The notes beneath the pieces were generated by a model that had not been told where the DNA came from, ran no database searches, and saw only the letters and a list, made by a program, of their open reading frames with translations. The position numbers and the translations under genes were made by a program. 64,000 nt of DNA, from the NCBI GenBank assembly GCA_963700375.1, contig CAVOXF010000004.1:1-64000 (forward strand), in the 5' to 3' direction. The stretch comes from JAHEEL01 sp963700375 (GTDB lineage Bacteria; Actinomycetota; Acidimicrobiia; Spongiisociales; UBA5794). Below are positions 51,806-61,726 of this stretch, piece after piece; position 1 is the stretch's first letter; each line of letters starts with the position of its first letter.

Positions 51806-53209
51806 TCAGAGGTCGAGGAGTGCTTCGTTGATGCTCTCGATCGCACCCTTTGCGTCGGAGAACAGCATCATCGTCGACGGCATGTAGAACAACGGGTTGT
51901 CGATGCCTGCGAAACCGGGGGAGAGGCTCCGCTTGATCACGACCGTTGTAGCCGCGCGGTCGACCTCGAGGATCGGCATGCCGTAGATCGGACTGCCCTT
52001 GTCATCGCGAGCCGAAGGGTTCACCACGTCGTTCGCTCCGACAACGAGCACCACATCGGTGTTCGGGAACTTCGGATTCGAGTGATCGAGGTCCAAGAGC
52101 ACGTCATACGGGACGTCGGCTTCGGCGAGGAGCACATTCATGTGGCCGGGCATCCGTCCGGCGACCGGGTGGATTGCATACTCCACGCTGATGTCGCGCT
52201 CCTCGAGTGTCGTCGCAAGCTCCCGCACCGCGTGCTGCGCCTGGGCGACGGCGAGGCCGTACCCGGGCACGAAGAGCACGGTCTGCGCATAGTTGAGCGA
52301 GATCGCGACGTCTTCCGGCGTGGCGCTGTTGACCGGCTTGTCACCTGCGTCGATCGGCCCGGCACCTTCGGTACCAAACCCGGCGAACAGCACGTTGGAG
52401 AGGGAGCGATTCATCGCTTCGGACATCTGCACTGTGAGGATGAATCCTGCCGCTCCAACGAGGGCGCCGGCGATGATCAATCCCTGGTTCCCGATCACGA
52501 ACCCGGCCATCGAGGCGGCGACGCCCGACAACGAGTTCAGAAGCGAAATGACCACCGGCATGTCGGCGCCGCCGATCGGGATGACGCCGGTGACACCGAG
52601 GACGAGGGCGATGGCGGCCAGGATCCAGTAGCCCAGCGGTTCGTTGGCGATGACGGCCCACGCCGAAGCAGCCGTCATCATGATCACGAGGACCAGGTTG
52701 AAGAACGGTCCTCCCGGGAGCGCGACCGGCCTGCCGGTGATGAGACCCTGGAGTTTTCCGTAGGCAACGAAGCTGCCGGAGAACGTGACGACGCCGATCG
52801 CGATCGAGAGCGCAACCGTGATCTCGGTCTCGGTCGCGTACGCAATGTCGGTCGCTACGACCGTGTCGGCCGCAACGATCGCGGCGAAGGCAACCAGTGC
52901 CGACGCACCGCCGCCAAAGCCGTTGAACGCTGCAACGAGTTCCGGCATCGATGTCATCTGGACTCTGAGCGCGAGCAGGGCACCAATCGCGCCGCCGATG
53001 ACAAGGCCGACGATGATCACCCACCAGAGGACGCTCAGGCCGTTGTCGTCCCGCGCCAGGTCATAGACGTAGTAGACCGTGATCAGGGTCGCGAGCACCA
53101 TGCCTGCGGCTGCGATCTGGTTGCCGCGCCGTGCGGTGCGCGGTGAACCGAGGCCGCGCAGGCCGATGATGAAGAGGGCGCCGGCGAGGAGGTAGAGAAG
53201 GGTGATCAC
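51806..53209 (-). CDS. pntB: NAD(P) transhydrogenase subunit beta
   Basis: The 467-residue protein has about nine membrane helices followed by the NADP-binding dIII domain (VLFVPGYGLAVAQAQHAVRE, HPVAGRMPGHMNVLLAEADV, GANDVVNPSARDDKGSPIYG). It couples proton movement to hydride transfer between NADH and NADP. GTG 53209 overlaps the stop of the alpha-2 gene. With the other two genes it makes the split-alpha form found in many actinobacteria. Confidence 0.95.
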   Translation of the reverse strand: MITLLYLLAGALFIIGLRGLGSPRTARRGNQIAAAGMVLATLITVYYVYDLARDDNGLSVLWWVIIVGLVIGGAIGALLALRVQMTSMPELVAAFNGFGGGASALVAFAAIVAADTVVATDIAYATETEITVALSIAIGVVTFSGSFVAYGKLQGLITGRPVALPGGPFFNLVLVIMMTAASAWAVIANEPLGYWILAAIALVLGVTGVIPIGGADMPVVISLLNSLSGVAASMAGFVIGNQGLIIAGALVGAAGFILTVQMSEAMNRSLSNVLFAGFGTEGAGPIDAGDKPVNSATPEDVAISLNYAQTVLFVPGYGLAVAQAQHAVRELATTLEERDISVEYAIHPVAGRMPGHMNVLLAEADVPYDVLLDLDHSNPKFPNTDVVLVVGANDVVNPSARDDKGSPIYGMPILEVDRAATTVVIKRSLSPGFAGIDNPLFYMPSTMMLFSDAKGAIESINEALLDL

Positions 53210-53502
53210 TTCTTCACCACCGGCCGCTTCTTGAACATCTCGAGCATTCGGTCGGTGACGAGGAAGCCGCCGACCACGTTGATCGTCGCAAAGGCCATTG
53301 CCAGGATGCCGAGGGTTATGGCGACGGCACCCTCTGCGAACGCGGCAGCGATGATCGCACCGACGATCGTGATGCCGGAGATGGCGTTCGCTCCGGACAT
53401 GAGCGGAGTATGCAACGTCGGCGGAACCTTCGAGATCACCTCGAAGCCGACGAAGGCCGCGAGGACGAACACGACGATCCCCTGAATGAACTCGGGACTC
53501 AC
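53206..53502 (-). CDS. pntAB: NAD(P) transhydrogenase subunit alpha part 2 (membrane)
   Basis: A 98-residue hydrophobic protein with three membrane helices (GIVVFVLAAFVGFEVISKVP, AISGITIVGAIIAAAFAEG, TLGILAMAFATINVVGGFL) and TPLMSGANAIS, a motif lining the proton path. It overlaps both neighbours by four bases, so the three genes are translated together. Confidence 0.93.
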   Translation of the reverse strand: MSPEFIQGIVVFVLAAFVGFEVISKVPPTLHTPLMSGANAISGITIVGAIIAAAFAEGAVAITLGILAMAFATINVVGGFLVTDRMLEMFKKRPVVKK

Positions 53503-54635
53503 GTCGCCTCCTCTTCCAGGCCCATGGCCGATCGGGTACGCGGGTGGATGATCCTGCCCCCGGAGGTGATGGTTGCCGGTCCGGCGACCTCGTCTTCGAG
53601 ATCGACGACGAGGCCGTCATCGGTGCGCCAGCGTCCGACCAGCTCTTGCAGGTTCCGCGCGTACATGCGACTCGCATCGGTGGCGACACGGCTCGGGAGG
53701 TCGACAGGACCGAGAATCGTGACGCCATTGACGTCGACGGTCTCGCCGGGGAGGGATCCTTCGACATTGCCTCCCGAGGAGGCGGCCATGTCCACGATGA
53801 CCGAACCCGGATGCATCGAAGCGACGACGTCGCGGTTGATGAGCCGCGGGGCCGGGCGACCGGGAATCTGAGCGGTCGTGACGACGAGGTCGGCCTTCGC
53901 GACGAACTCGGCGAGAACCTCTTGCTGCTTGGCAGCGGTGTCGGCGTCGACTTCCTTCGCGTATCCGCCTTCGTCCATCTCCTGTGTCGGGGCTTCGACG
54001 AACTTTGCCCCGAGACTCTCGACCTGCTCCTTGGTCTCCGGTCGGATGTCGTAGGCGTGGACGATCGCTCCGAGTCTGCGGAACGTCGCGATCGCCTGCA
54101 GGCCGGCGACGCCGACGCCGAGCACGAGGCTCCGGGCCGGAGGGATCGTGCCGGCGGCGGTGACGAGCATCGAGGGGAACTTCGGGGACTCCGCGGCGGC
54201 GAGTATCACGGCTGCATAGCCGGCAACGTTCGCCTGGGAGGAGAGGGCGTCCATGGCCTGGGCGAGGGTGGTTCTCGGTACGGCTTCGACGGCGAGCGCC
54301 GTGATGTCCCGATCGGCCAGCGCCTGGACGACGTCGGTCGCCACGAATGGATCGAGGAAGCCGGCGAGGACGGCACCTTCCGGCACGAGCGCGATCTCGT
54401 CGAAGGTCGGCCGATCAACCCGGAGGACCAGATCGGCGTCGTGGGCCGCCGCGGCATCCGCGACGATGGTTGCACCTGCCTCTTCGAATGCTGCGTCGGT
54501 GAATCCGGCGGCGTCTCCGGCGCCGGACTCCACGCGCACGTCCCATCCCCAACCGGTGAACACCTTGACGGAGGCTGGGACGGCGGCGACACGGCGTTCG
54601 TGGGCGGTTCGTTCGAGTGGGATTCCTAGTCGCAT
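53499..54635 (-). CDS. pntAA: NAD(P) transhydrogenase subunit alpha part 1
   Basis: 378 residues of the cytoplasmic dI domain, similar to alanine dehydrogenase: MRLGIPLERTAHERRVAAVP, SLVLGVGVAGLQAIATFRRL (NAD-binding GxGxxG), VTTAQIPGRPAPRLINRDVV and SVIVDMAASSGGNVEGSLPG. It binds NAD(H). First gene of the leftward pntAA-pntAB-pntB run, 124 bases from the divergent alcohol dehydrogenase gene. Confidence 0.95.
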   Translation of the reverse strand: MRLGIPLERTAHERRVAAVPASVKVFTGWGWDVRVESGAGDAAGFTDAAFEEAGATIVADAAAAHDADLVLRVDRPTFDEIALVPEGAVLAGFLDPFVATDVVQALADRDITALAVEAVPRTTLAQAMDALSSQANVAGYAAVILAAAESPKFPSMLVTAAGTIPPARSLVLGVGVAGLQAIATFRRLGAIVHAYDIRPETKEQVESLGAKFVEAPTQEMDEGGYAKEVDADTAAKQQEVLAEFVAKADLVVTTAQIPGRPAPRLINRDVVASMHPGSVIVDMAASSGGNVEGSLPGETVDVNGVTILGPVDLPSRVATDASRMYARNLQELVGRWRTDDGLVVDLEDEVAGPATITSGGRIIHPRTRSAMGLEEEAT

Positions 54636-54758
54636 CGGGCTGGACGGTACCTGATTTCCCCTGCGATGAGAATTCCGAGAGACGTGTAATCGATGATCGA
54701 CCATCAGAAATCTTGCGCCGATGCGGATTCGGTGGCATCGTCGACGGGAGGAGGAATC

Positions 54759-55754
54759 ATGTTCAGGCAGGTGCTCGAGACGCCCGGTGTCGTGACCGGT
54801 CGTCCGCTCCATTCGTCGGCGGTCGACCGTCTCGATCCGGCGGCAAACGAGATCGTGATTGATGTGGCCGCGTGCGGCGTGTGCCGGACCGATCTGCAGA
54901 TCGTCGAGGGCGATCTCGCGGCACGAACCCTTCCGGTGGTCCCGGGTCATCAGGTGGTCGGCCGGGTGGCCTGCGTCGGCACCGGTGTGGATACGTGGGC
55001 GGTCGGCGATCGAGCGGGTGTCGCCTGGCTGGCCGGGGCCTGCGGGTCATGCGAGTACTGCCGGAGCGGACGAGAGAACCTCTGTGCCGATGCGGTGTTC
55101 GCCGGGTGGAGTTCCGACGGCGGCTACGCCGAGCAGATGATCGTGCGTGCGGATTACGCGCTGCGGGTCCCAACCTCGTTCACCGATGTGGACGCGGCCC
55201 CGCTGTTGTGCGGCGGCATCATCGGGTACCGGGCCCTCAAGATCGCCGGTATCCAACCGGGCGGTCGCCTTGGTCTCTACGGATTCGGCGCCTCTGCGCT
55301 GTTGGCGATGCAGGTCGCGGTCCACTGGGGCTGCGACGTGTTCGTCGCGACCCGTTCTCCGGAAGAGCAGGAACGCGCCGTCGCAATGGGCGCAGCCTGG
55401 ACCGGTTCATACCACGACCGGCCACCGGTGGCGCTCGACGCGGCCGTGACGTTCGCGCCGGCCGGGTATGTTGTCGTGGAGGCGCTGAAGTCGCTGGCCC
55501 GCGGGGGCGTTGTGGCGATCAATGCCATCCACCTCGATCGAATCCCCGAGTTCGGATACGACCTGCTGTGGGGTGAGCGCCAGATTCGCAGCGTCGCCAA
55601 CTTCACCCGACAGGACGCCACCGACTTCCTTGCTTTGGCAGCCGCCATTCCGATCCGGACCGTTCCCGACGTCTACCCCCTGTCAGACGCCAACCTTGCT
55701 CTGATCCGGCTCAAAGAAGGGCTCGTGGACGGAGCGGCAGTTCTCGTCACGTGA
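54759..55754 (+). CDS. Zinc-dependent alcohol dehydrogenase
   Basis: The 331-residue MDR-type protein has the catalytic zinc site (AACGVCRTDLQIVEG, GHQVVGRVACVG), the structural zinc cysteines (GACGSCEYCRSGRENLCADA) and a nucleotide loop RLGLYGFGASALLAMQVAVH. A GGAGGAGG site precedes ATG 54759. It oxidises alcohols or reduces aldehydes with NAD(P). The substrate is open; it may belong to the AdhA group. Confidence 0.92.
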   Translation: MFRQVLETPGVVTGRPLHSSAVDRLDPAANEIVIDVAACGVCRTDLQIVEGDLAARTLPVVPGHQVVGRVACVGTGVDTWAVGDRAGVAWLAGACGSCEYCRSGRENLCADAVFAGWSSDGGYAEQMIVRADYALRVPTSFTDVDAAPLLCGGIIGYRALKIAGIQPGGRLGLYGFGASALLAMQVAVHWGCDVFVATRSPEEQERAVAMGAAWTGSYHDRPPVALDAAVTFAPAGYVVVEALKSLARGGVVAINAIHLDRIPEFGYDLLWGERQIRSVANFTRQDATDFLALAAAIPIRTVPDVYPLSDANLALIRLKEGLVDGAAVLVT

Positions 55755-55942
55755 TGGAAGGACGCCAGGTCGTGGCGCGGTTGGCCACGATCCAGCAGTT
55801 CGTGGGCGCGGCGGTAGCGGTAGCGACAGGAGAGGATCAGGTTGTAGGTCGCCGCAACAGCGCCGTCCGCCCCCCCGACGCCTATCCCGCGGGGTGGCCA
55901 TGCAGCCCCGCCGCTTCTCGGCCCGAGGAGATCGCGAACCGG

Positions 55943-56770
55943 CTACTCGTCGAGGAAGATGTCTCTTTGGAGTCTTGCGTCGGGCACGAAGGCGTAACCG
56001 GAGAAGTCGGTGACGCCGGCCTCGGCCAGGACCTCATCGTCGATGAAGAAGTTGCCGGTTGTTTCGCGACTCGGGCGTCCGAAGATCTCGTAGGCGGCGT
56101 CGGCGAGGATCTCGGGCTTGCGCGACTGTTGCATGGCGTCGTCACCGCCGAGGAGATTCTGCACGGCCGCGGTTGCGATGATCGTCCGCGGCCAGAGGCT
56201 GTTGACGGCGATGCCGTCGCTCGCGAACTCGGCGGACATGCCGAGCGTGCACATCGACATGCCGTACTTCGCGATCGTGTAGGCGACGTGGTTCTGGAAC
56301 CAGTGCTGGGCAAGGTTCAGCGGCGGACTCAGCGTGAGGATGTGCGGATTCTCGGCTCGTCTCAAGTGTGGGATGCAGGCCCTCGACACCACGTAGGTTC
56401 CGCGCGTGTTGATGTCCTGCATCAGGTCGTAGGACTTCATCGGGAGGTACTCGGTGCCGGACAGATTGATGGCCGATGCGTTGTTGACGCAGAGGTCGAT
56501 GCCGCCGAAGGCCTTGACGGCGGATGCAACGGCGGCCGCGACCTGGTCGTCGTGGCGGATGTCGCCCACGATCGGAAGTGCCGTCCCTCCAGCGGCTTCG
56601 ATCTCCTCGGCAGCCGTGTAGATCGTGCCTTCGAGCCTGGGGTGGGGTTCGGCGGTCTTGGCGATCAGCGCGACGTTGGCGCCATCGGCGGCGGCGCGTT
56701 TGGCGATCGCGAGGCCGATCCCACGGCTGCCGCCGGACAGGAACATGGTCTTTCCTTCGAGGCCCGACAT
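55943..56770 (-). CDS. Short-chain dehydrogenase, HSDL2-like
   Basis: 275 residues. GKTMFLSGGSRGIGLAIAKR is the NAD(P) site, CVNNASAINLSGTEYLPMKS the substrate loop, and VAYTIAKYGMSMCTLGMSAE the catalytic Tyr-x3-Lys. LKR-type insertion SLWPRTIIATAAVQNLLGGD and the C-terminal lid are of the hydroxysteroid-dehydrogenase-like group that acts on long-chain or fatty acyl compounds. It is last in a leftward run with the DapA-like gene. Confidence 0.9.
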   Translation of the reverse strand: MSGLEGKTMFLSGGSRGIGLAIAKRAAADGANVALIAKTAEPHPRLEGTIYTAAEEIEAAGGTALPIVGDIRHDDQVAAAVASAVKAFGGIDLCVNNASAINLSGTEYLPMKSYDLMQDINTRGTYVVSRACIPHLRRAENPHILTLSPPLNLAQHWFQNHVAYTIAKYGMSMCTLGMSAEFASDGIAVNSLWPRTIIATAAVQNLLGGDDAMQQSRKPEILADAAYEIFGRPSRETTGNFFIDDEVLAEAGVTDFSGYAFVPDARLQRDIFLDE

Positions 56771-56801
56771 GTGCACTCCTTCGCTTCGCTGCGGCGCGAG
56801 G

Positions 56802-57659
56802 CTACTTGTCCGGCGCCTTCGGGCAGCACACCGCCCGCATCTCGTCGCGGTCTTCCGCACTCACCTCGGCGAGCGGCGATCGCATCGTCCCCGGTCGGAG
56901 TCCGACCATCTCGGCGGCCGCGTACGTGCCGGCGAGGCCGTGCCACTCGACGTTGGATGCAAGGGCGCTCAAGGAATCCTGGGCGTCTGCGCTCTCTCTC
57001 GCAGCCATGACGAGATCCGGTGCGTAGTTCGCGGAAGCGGTAATCGCTCCGTAGGCACCGCGATGTGTCGCCTCGTTGAGGATGCGGGACGCCCCGATGT
57101 ACAGGAAGTAGTCGTCATCGACGCGGTCGAGGATCGGACGAACGCGCTCAGGATCGCCTCCGGAGTCCTTCATCCCGACGATGTTCGGGTGCGCGGCGAC
57201 GGTGACGGCCGACGCGACAGGGAACTCATATCCGGTCACTGCGGGAACGGTGTAGCAGAAGACCGGAAGGGGTGACTGATCCGCAACCGAGAGGTAGAAC
57301 GACTCGACGAGGCCGGCGTCCTTGCGGAGGAACATGGTCGGTGTGGTGACGAGCACGGCGTCGGCGTCCGCTGCTGCCGCCTCGCCGATCTGTTGGATCG
57401 CCTGGCGGACGGATTGGGCGGAGACACCTGAGAGAAGGAACGCTGAATCGCCGAGCTCACCTCGTGCAATGGATGTCAGCGTCGTTCGTTCACCGGGCTC
57501 GAGATACGGGCCCTGGCCGGTAGATCCTCCGATGAGGAATCCGTCGATTCCCCACTCGGTGAGCGTGGCGAGGTTGTGCCGGTGCGCCGCGGCGTCGATG
57601 GTGCCCGTCCCGTCGAACGGCGTGATCAGCGCTGCCATCGCACGGGGTGGCTGCTTCAT
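56802..57659 (-). CDS. DapA-family aldolase/lyase
   Basis: The 285-residue TIM-barrel protein has MAALITPFDGTGTIDAAAHR, GGSTGQGPYLEPGERTTLTS, the catalytic Tyr in LPVFCYTVPAVTGYEFPV and the Schiff-base Lys in HPNIVGMKDSGGDPERVRPI. The family includes dihydrodipicolinate synthase and sugar-acid aldolases. True DapA is not certain, because the loop GGSTGQG differs from the usual GTTGE. It is adjacent to 6-phosphogluconate dehydrogenase, so a sugar-acid substrate is possible. Confidence 0.85.
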   Translation of the reverse strand: MKQPPRAMAALITPFDGTGTIDAAAHRHNLATLTEWGIDGFLIGGSTGQGPYLEPGERTTLTSIARGELGDSAFLLSGVSAQSVRQAIQQIGEAAAADADAVLVTTPTMFLRKDAGLVESFYLSVADQSPLPVFCYTVPAVTGYEFPVASAVTVAAHPNIVGMKDSGGDPERVRPILDRVDDDYFLYIGASRILNEATHRGAYGAITASANYAPDLVMAARESADAQDSLSALASNVEWHGLAGTYAAAEMVGLRPGTMRSPLAEVSAEDRDEMRAVCCPKAPDK

Positions 57660-57662
57660 TTC

Positions 57663-59096
57663 CTACTCCCATTCCGAATGGACGAAGCGGCCGCGGGGTT
57701 CGTCGGTCCGCTCATAGGTGTGGGCTCCGAACGAGTCGCGTTGCGCCTGGATGAGGTTCGCCGGGAGGCGATCGGATCGGTACCCGTCATAGAAGGCCAG
57801 CGCCGACGAGTAGGACGGCACCGGGATCCCTGCTCGCACCGCCCGACCCACGGTCCGGCGCCAGCCAGGTTCGGCCCTGGTGACGGCGTCGCGGAAGAAG
57901 CCGTCCTGCAGGAGGTTGGCGACGTCCGGGTTCGCGCGATATGCGGAGGTGATGTCGGAGAGGAATCGGGAGCGGATGATGCACCCGGCCCGCCAGAGGG
58001 AGGCGATCGTTCCGGGGTCGAGGTCCCACCCGAATTCCTCCGATGCGGCCTCCAACAGCATGAAGCCCTGTGTGTACGACACGATCTTGGATGCGTAGAG
58101 CGCATCTTCGAGGTCCGCGATGACCTCATCCGGGTCGTCGTCGATCGCACCGGTCGGCCCGGTGAGCGTGGCCGCCGCGGCGTGCCGTTCGCCAACCATG
58201 GAGGAGAGGATTCGCGCGTAGACGGCTTCGGCGACGAGCGTGGTGGGAGTGGCCTGATCCATCGATGCGACGACCGTCCACTTGCCGGTTCCTTTCTGAC
58301 CGGCGGCGTCGAGGACCCGGTCGAGGAGCGGAGTGCCGTCGGTATCGGTCGTCCCCATGATGTCGGCGGTGATCTCGATGAGGAACGAGTCGAGCCGGCC
58401 GGCGTTCCATCGCTCGAAGATCGGCCGCATCTCCGCAGCGTCGAGGCGGAGCCCGCGCCGCAACACGTCGTAGGCCTCCGCGATGACCTGCATGTCGCCG
58501 TACTCGATGCCGTTGTGGACCATCTTGACGTAGTGCCCGGCGCCGCCGGGACCGACCCACTCGCAGCAGGGTTCGCCATCAGCGGTCGCTGCGATCGACG
58601 TGAAGATGTCCTTGATATGGGGCCAGGCCGCGGTGCTGCCGCCCGGCATGATGGAGGGACCGAAGCGGGCGCCGTCCTCGCCTCCGGAGACGCCCATCCC
58701 GACGAAGTGGATCCCGAGGTCGTCGAGTCGGGCGGCCCTGTGCTCGGTATCGGAGAACAGTGAATTGCCGGCGTCGATGATGATGTCGCCCGGTGCGAGA
58801 AGCGGCACCAGAGCGTCGAGCTGTTGATCGACCGGCGCTCCCGCCTTGATCATGAGTACGACGATTCTGGGTCGTTCGAGCGCATCGACCAGATCCCTGA
58901 TCGAGTGCACCCCGACGACCGCCGCACCGGAGGCATCCCCCGCAATGAAATCGTCGGTACGTTCGGGCGATCGGTTGTACACGGCAACGGTGAACCGATG
59001 GTCCGCGATGTTGAGTGCGAGATTGCGACCCATGACGGCGAGGCCGATGAGTCCGATGTCGGGAGAGTGGGGCATGGCGACGACGCTAGTCGTCAT
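57663..59096 (-). CDS. gnd: 6-phosphogluconate dehydrogenase, decarboxylating
   Basis: The 477-residue NADP-linked form has IGLIGLAVMGRNLALNIADH, VGMGVSGGEDGARFGPSIMP and the active-site pair GPGGAGHYVKMVHNGIEYGD, plus ENAGRL-like WNAGRLDSFLIEIT. It oxidises 6-phosphogluconate to ribulose 5-phosphate in the pentose-phosphate pathway. ATG 59096 overlaps the stop of the M1 peptidase gene. The MPHSPDIG start at 59075 is also possible. Confidence 0.95.
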   Translation of the reverse strand: MTTSVVAMPHSPDIGLIGLAVMGRNLALNIADHRFTVAVYNRSPERTDDFIAGDASGAAVVGVHSIRDLVDALERPRIVVLMIKAGAPVDQQLDALVPLLAPGDIIIDAGNSLFSDTEHRAARLDDLGIHFVGMGVSGGEDGARFGPSIMPGGSTAAWPHIKDIFTSIAATADGEPCCEWVGPGGAGHYVKMVHNGIEYGDMQVIAEAYDVLRRGLRLDAAEMRPIFERWNAGRLDSFLIEITADIMGTTDTDGTPLLDRVLDAAGQKGTGKWTVVASMDQATPTTLVAEAVYARILSSMVGERHAAAATLTGPTGAIDDDPDEVIADLEDALYASKIVSYTQGFMLLEAASEEFGWDLDPGTIASLWRAGCIIRSRFLSDITSAYRANPDVANLLQDGFFRDAVTRAEPGWRRTVGRAVRAGIPVPSYSSALAFYDGYRSDRLPANLIQAQRDSFGAHTYERTDEPRGRFVHSEWE

Positions 59097-60598
59097 TCGG
59101 GGAGCTCTTGACCGTAGAGCCAGATCGCGAAGATGTCGGCGAGGTCCTGGCCGGAAACCTCCTCGGCGACAGAGATGAAGTCCTCGGTCGTCACATTGGC
59201 GTCCGTGTAGCGCTCCACGTAGGTGCGGAGGGTTGTGAAGAACGCGTCGTCACCGATCTCGTCGCGCAACGCCACGAGGACGAAGGCGCCTCGCTGGTAG
59301 ACGCTGCCGTCGAACAGGTGATTGGCAGGCGGAACACCAGGGGGGCCGTAGCCGGCAATCTTTGCCGCCTCCAGGCGATTGGCGATCTCCTCGCGATAGG
59401 CGCCGGACCCGTAGCGATTCTCGACCCACAGCAGTTCGGCGAAGGTCGCGAAGCCTTCGTTCAGCCAAATGTCGCTCCACTGCCCCACGGAGACGGAGTC
59501 GCCGAACCATTGGTGGGCGAGTTCATGCAGCAGTACGTACTCGAAGTAGGGGGCGTCGACCATGTCGCGGCCGAAGACCGAGAGGGTCTGATTCTCGAGT
59601 GCCCCGGGGAACCCGCCGACGACCGCGATGCCGTACCGATCGAACGGATATGGACCGAAGGCAGATTCAAGGGCCCGCACCATCTCGCCCGTTGACTCGA
59701 GGGCCGCCAGTTGCGCCGGGGTGAGGTCGGGAGGGAGAACATTCCTGATCGGGATTCCGGCTGCGGCCGACGCGACGGGATCGTCGACGATCCGCATGTC
59801 TTCGCCGATAACGACGGTTGCGAGATAGGGAGCCATCGGGGCGGACATGACCCAGTGGTACGTCGCGGTGGCCCCACTCTCGACGATGTCCACCAGCTCT
59901 CCGTTCGCTGCGGCGGTGAAGCCGATCGGAACGGTCAGCGCGAACGTAAATGTTGCCTTGTCGAGCGGGTGGTCGTTCGAGGGGAACCACGAGTGTGCGG
60001 CGTCGGGTTCGGCCACGACGAATTGCTCGCCGTTGGTTCCCGTCAACCATCCCATGGGGAACGGCATCGCGGCCGAATCCTTCGGTTCGGGAACACCCCG
60101 GTAGTCCATCTCGACCGTGAACTCGCCGCCGGCCGGAAGCTCGACCGGTCCGATGACGAGTTCATCGCCGGAACGCTCGAAGGCGGCCGGTTCGCCATCG
60201 ACGTCGAGGCGGTCGAGCTCCCAGCCGGCGAAATCGAGGTTGAACGACCCGAGGTTGTCGGTGGCGGTCGCGGTGATCGCTGCCGAGGTCTCGACTGAGC
60301 CGTCGGGGCCGTAGGTGAGGTCGAGGTGGTAGTGCCCGACGTCGTATCCGCCGTTGCCCAGCGATGGGTAGTACGCGTCGCCGATTCCCTCCGCGCCGGC
60401 TTCGTACTCCCCGGACTCGACCACCGTCGATGCAGAAGGCACGCTCGTCGACGAAGGAGCCGTCAAGGGAGCAGCCGTGGAAGCCGTCGTGGAAGGGGTC
60501 CCCGCGGATGTCAACGTCGAGGACGACTCTTCACCGCTGGTGCTACTACACGACGCCGCTAGAACCACCACAGCAACCAGGAGGCCGAACCGTTTCAT
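59093..60598 (-). CDS. Lipoprotein M1-family metallopeptidase
   Basis: The 501-residue protein starts MKRFGLLVAVVVLAASCSS (lipobox), followed by a Ser/Thr-rich linker of about 50 residues and an M1 aminopeptidase core. The zinc motif is LLHELAHQWFGDSVSVGQWS with the second Glu in DIWLNEGFATFAELLWVENR. The GAMEN-like exopeptidase box corresponds to GGFPGALENQTLSVFG. It likely trims peptides outside the cell. Its gene sits between leuB and gnd. Confidence 0.92.
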   Translation of the reverse strand: MKRFGLLVAVVVLAASCSSTSGEESSSTLTSAGTPSTTASTAAPLTAPSSTSVPSASTVVESGEYEAGAEGIGDAYYPSLGNGGYDVGHYHLDLTYGPDGSVETSAAITATATDNLGSFNLDFAGWELDRLDVDGEPAAFERSGDELVIGPVELPAGGEFTVEMDYRGVPEPKDSAAMPFPMGWLTGTNGEQFVVAEPDAAHSWFPSNDHPLDKATFTFALTVPIGFTAAANGELVDIVESGATATYHWVMSAPMAPYLATVVIGEDMRIVDDPVASAAAGIPIRNVLPPDLTPAQLAALESTGEMVRALESAFGPYPFDRYGIAVVGGFPGALENQTLSVFGRDMVDAPYFEYVLLHELAHQWFGDSVSVGQWSDIWLNEGFATFAELLWVENRYGSGAYREEIANRLEAAKIAGYGPPGVPPANHLFDGSVYQRGAFVLVALRDEIGDDAFFTTLRTYVERYTDANVTTEDFISVAEEVSGQDLADIFAIWLYGQELPE

Positions 60599-60673
60599 AC
60601 CCAAACGGTAGGCGAGATTCGACGAACTGTTGACGACAATCCCTGCCGGTGGCGGACGACCATCGGCTGTTCC

Positions 60674-61726
60674 CTACATCGCGATGGCGCGCGCCACCGC
60701 ATTCCCCATCTCACTGGTCGATGCGGTCGGGCCCGTACCCGCGATGTCCGCCGTGCGGAGCCCTGCAGCGAGTACGTCTTCGACGGCCCGGTCCATGGCC
60801 GCGGCCGCCTCGGGAAGGTCCAGTGAGTAGCGCAGGGCCATGGCGCAGGCAAGGATCGTGGCCAGGGGATTCGCCAGGTTCTCACCTGCGATGTCGGGGG
60901 CCGATCCGTGGACGGGCTCGTAGAGCCCGGGCGGGCCGTCCCCGAGCGATGCAGACGGCAGCAGGCCGAGCGAACCCGGCAGCATCGACGCCTCGTCGGT
61001 GAGGATGTCCCCGAAGAGGTTGCCGGTGACCACAACATCGAAGTCCCTCGGCCGGGAGAGAAGGTGCATGGCCATGGCATCAACGAGCACGACCTCGAAC
61101 TCGATGTCGGGGAACTCCTCGGTGATCACCCGTTGGGCGGTGCGCCGCCACAGGCGTGAGACTTCGAGCACGTTGGCCTTGTCGACCGATGTGACCTTTC
61201 CGCGCCTGAGGCGAGCGGCCTCGCCCGCCATGCGCACGACCCGCTCGACCTCGGCCACCGAATACACCATCTCGTTGCGCGCCACCGTCCCGTCTTCTGA
61301 GAGCGACGACGGCCCGAAGTAGATGCCGCCGGTCAACTCCCGCACGAACATGATGTCGACGCCGGCTGCGTCACGCAACGGAGACGCCGATGGGAAGTGG
61401 ACCTGAATGGGTCGGAGGTTGGCGTAGAGCCCGAGTTGGGCCCGGATTCCGAGCAGTCCGTCCTCCGGGCGGGTCTTCGCCAGGGGATCGTCCCACTTCG
61501 GCCCACCGACCGCGCCGAGAATGACGGCGTCGGCCTTTCGGCACGCCTCGACCGTCGACGTCGGGAGGGGATCACCGGTTGCGTCGATGGCGGCCCCTCC
61601 GATGAGGTGCTCCTCGAAGGTGAAGCGGAGGCCGAAGCGCGCCGCAACCGCTTCGAGAACCTTGCGGCCCTCGGCGACGACCTCGGGTCCGATGCCGTCG
61701 CCGGGCAGGAGGACGAAGTGGCTCAC
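60674..61726 (-). CDS. leuB: 3-isopropylmalate dehydrogenase
   Basis: 350 residues: VLLPGDGIGPEVVAEGRKVL, ELTGGIYFGPSSLSEDGTVA, VDAMAMHLLSRPRDFDVVVT and GNLFGDILTDEASMLPGSLG, the metal and NAD sites of the family. It oxidises 3-isopropylmalate in leucine synthesis. Its start overlaps the leuA stop by four bases, so the two are coupled. Confidence 0.95.
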   Translation of the reverse strand: MSHFVLLPGDGIGPEVVAEGRKVLEAVAARFGLRFTFEEHLIGGAAIDATGDPLPTSTVEACRKADAVILGAVGGPKWDDPLAKTRPEDGLLGIRAQLGLYANLRPIQVHFPSASPLRDAAGVDIMFVRELTGGIYFGPSSLSEDGTVARNEMVYSVAEVERVVRMAGEAARLRRGKVTSVDKANVLEVSRLWRRTAQRVITEEFPDIEFEVVLVDAMAMHLLSRPRDFDVVVTGNLFGDILTDEASMLPGSLGLLPSASLGDGPPGLYEPVHGSAPDIAGENLANPLATILACAMALRYSLDLPEAAAAMDRAVEDVLAAGLRTADIAGTGPTASTSEMGNAVARAIAM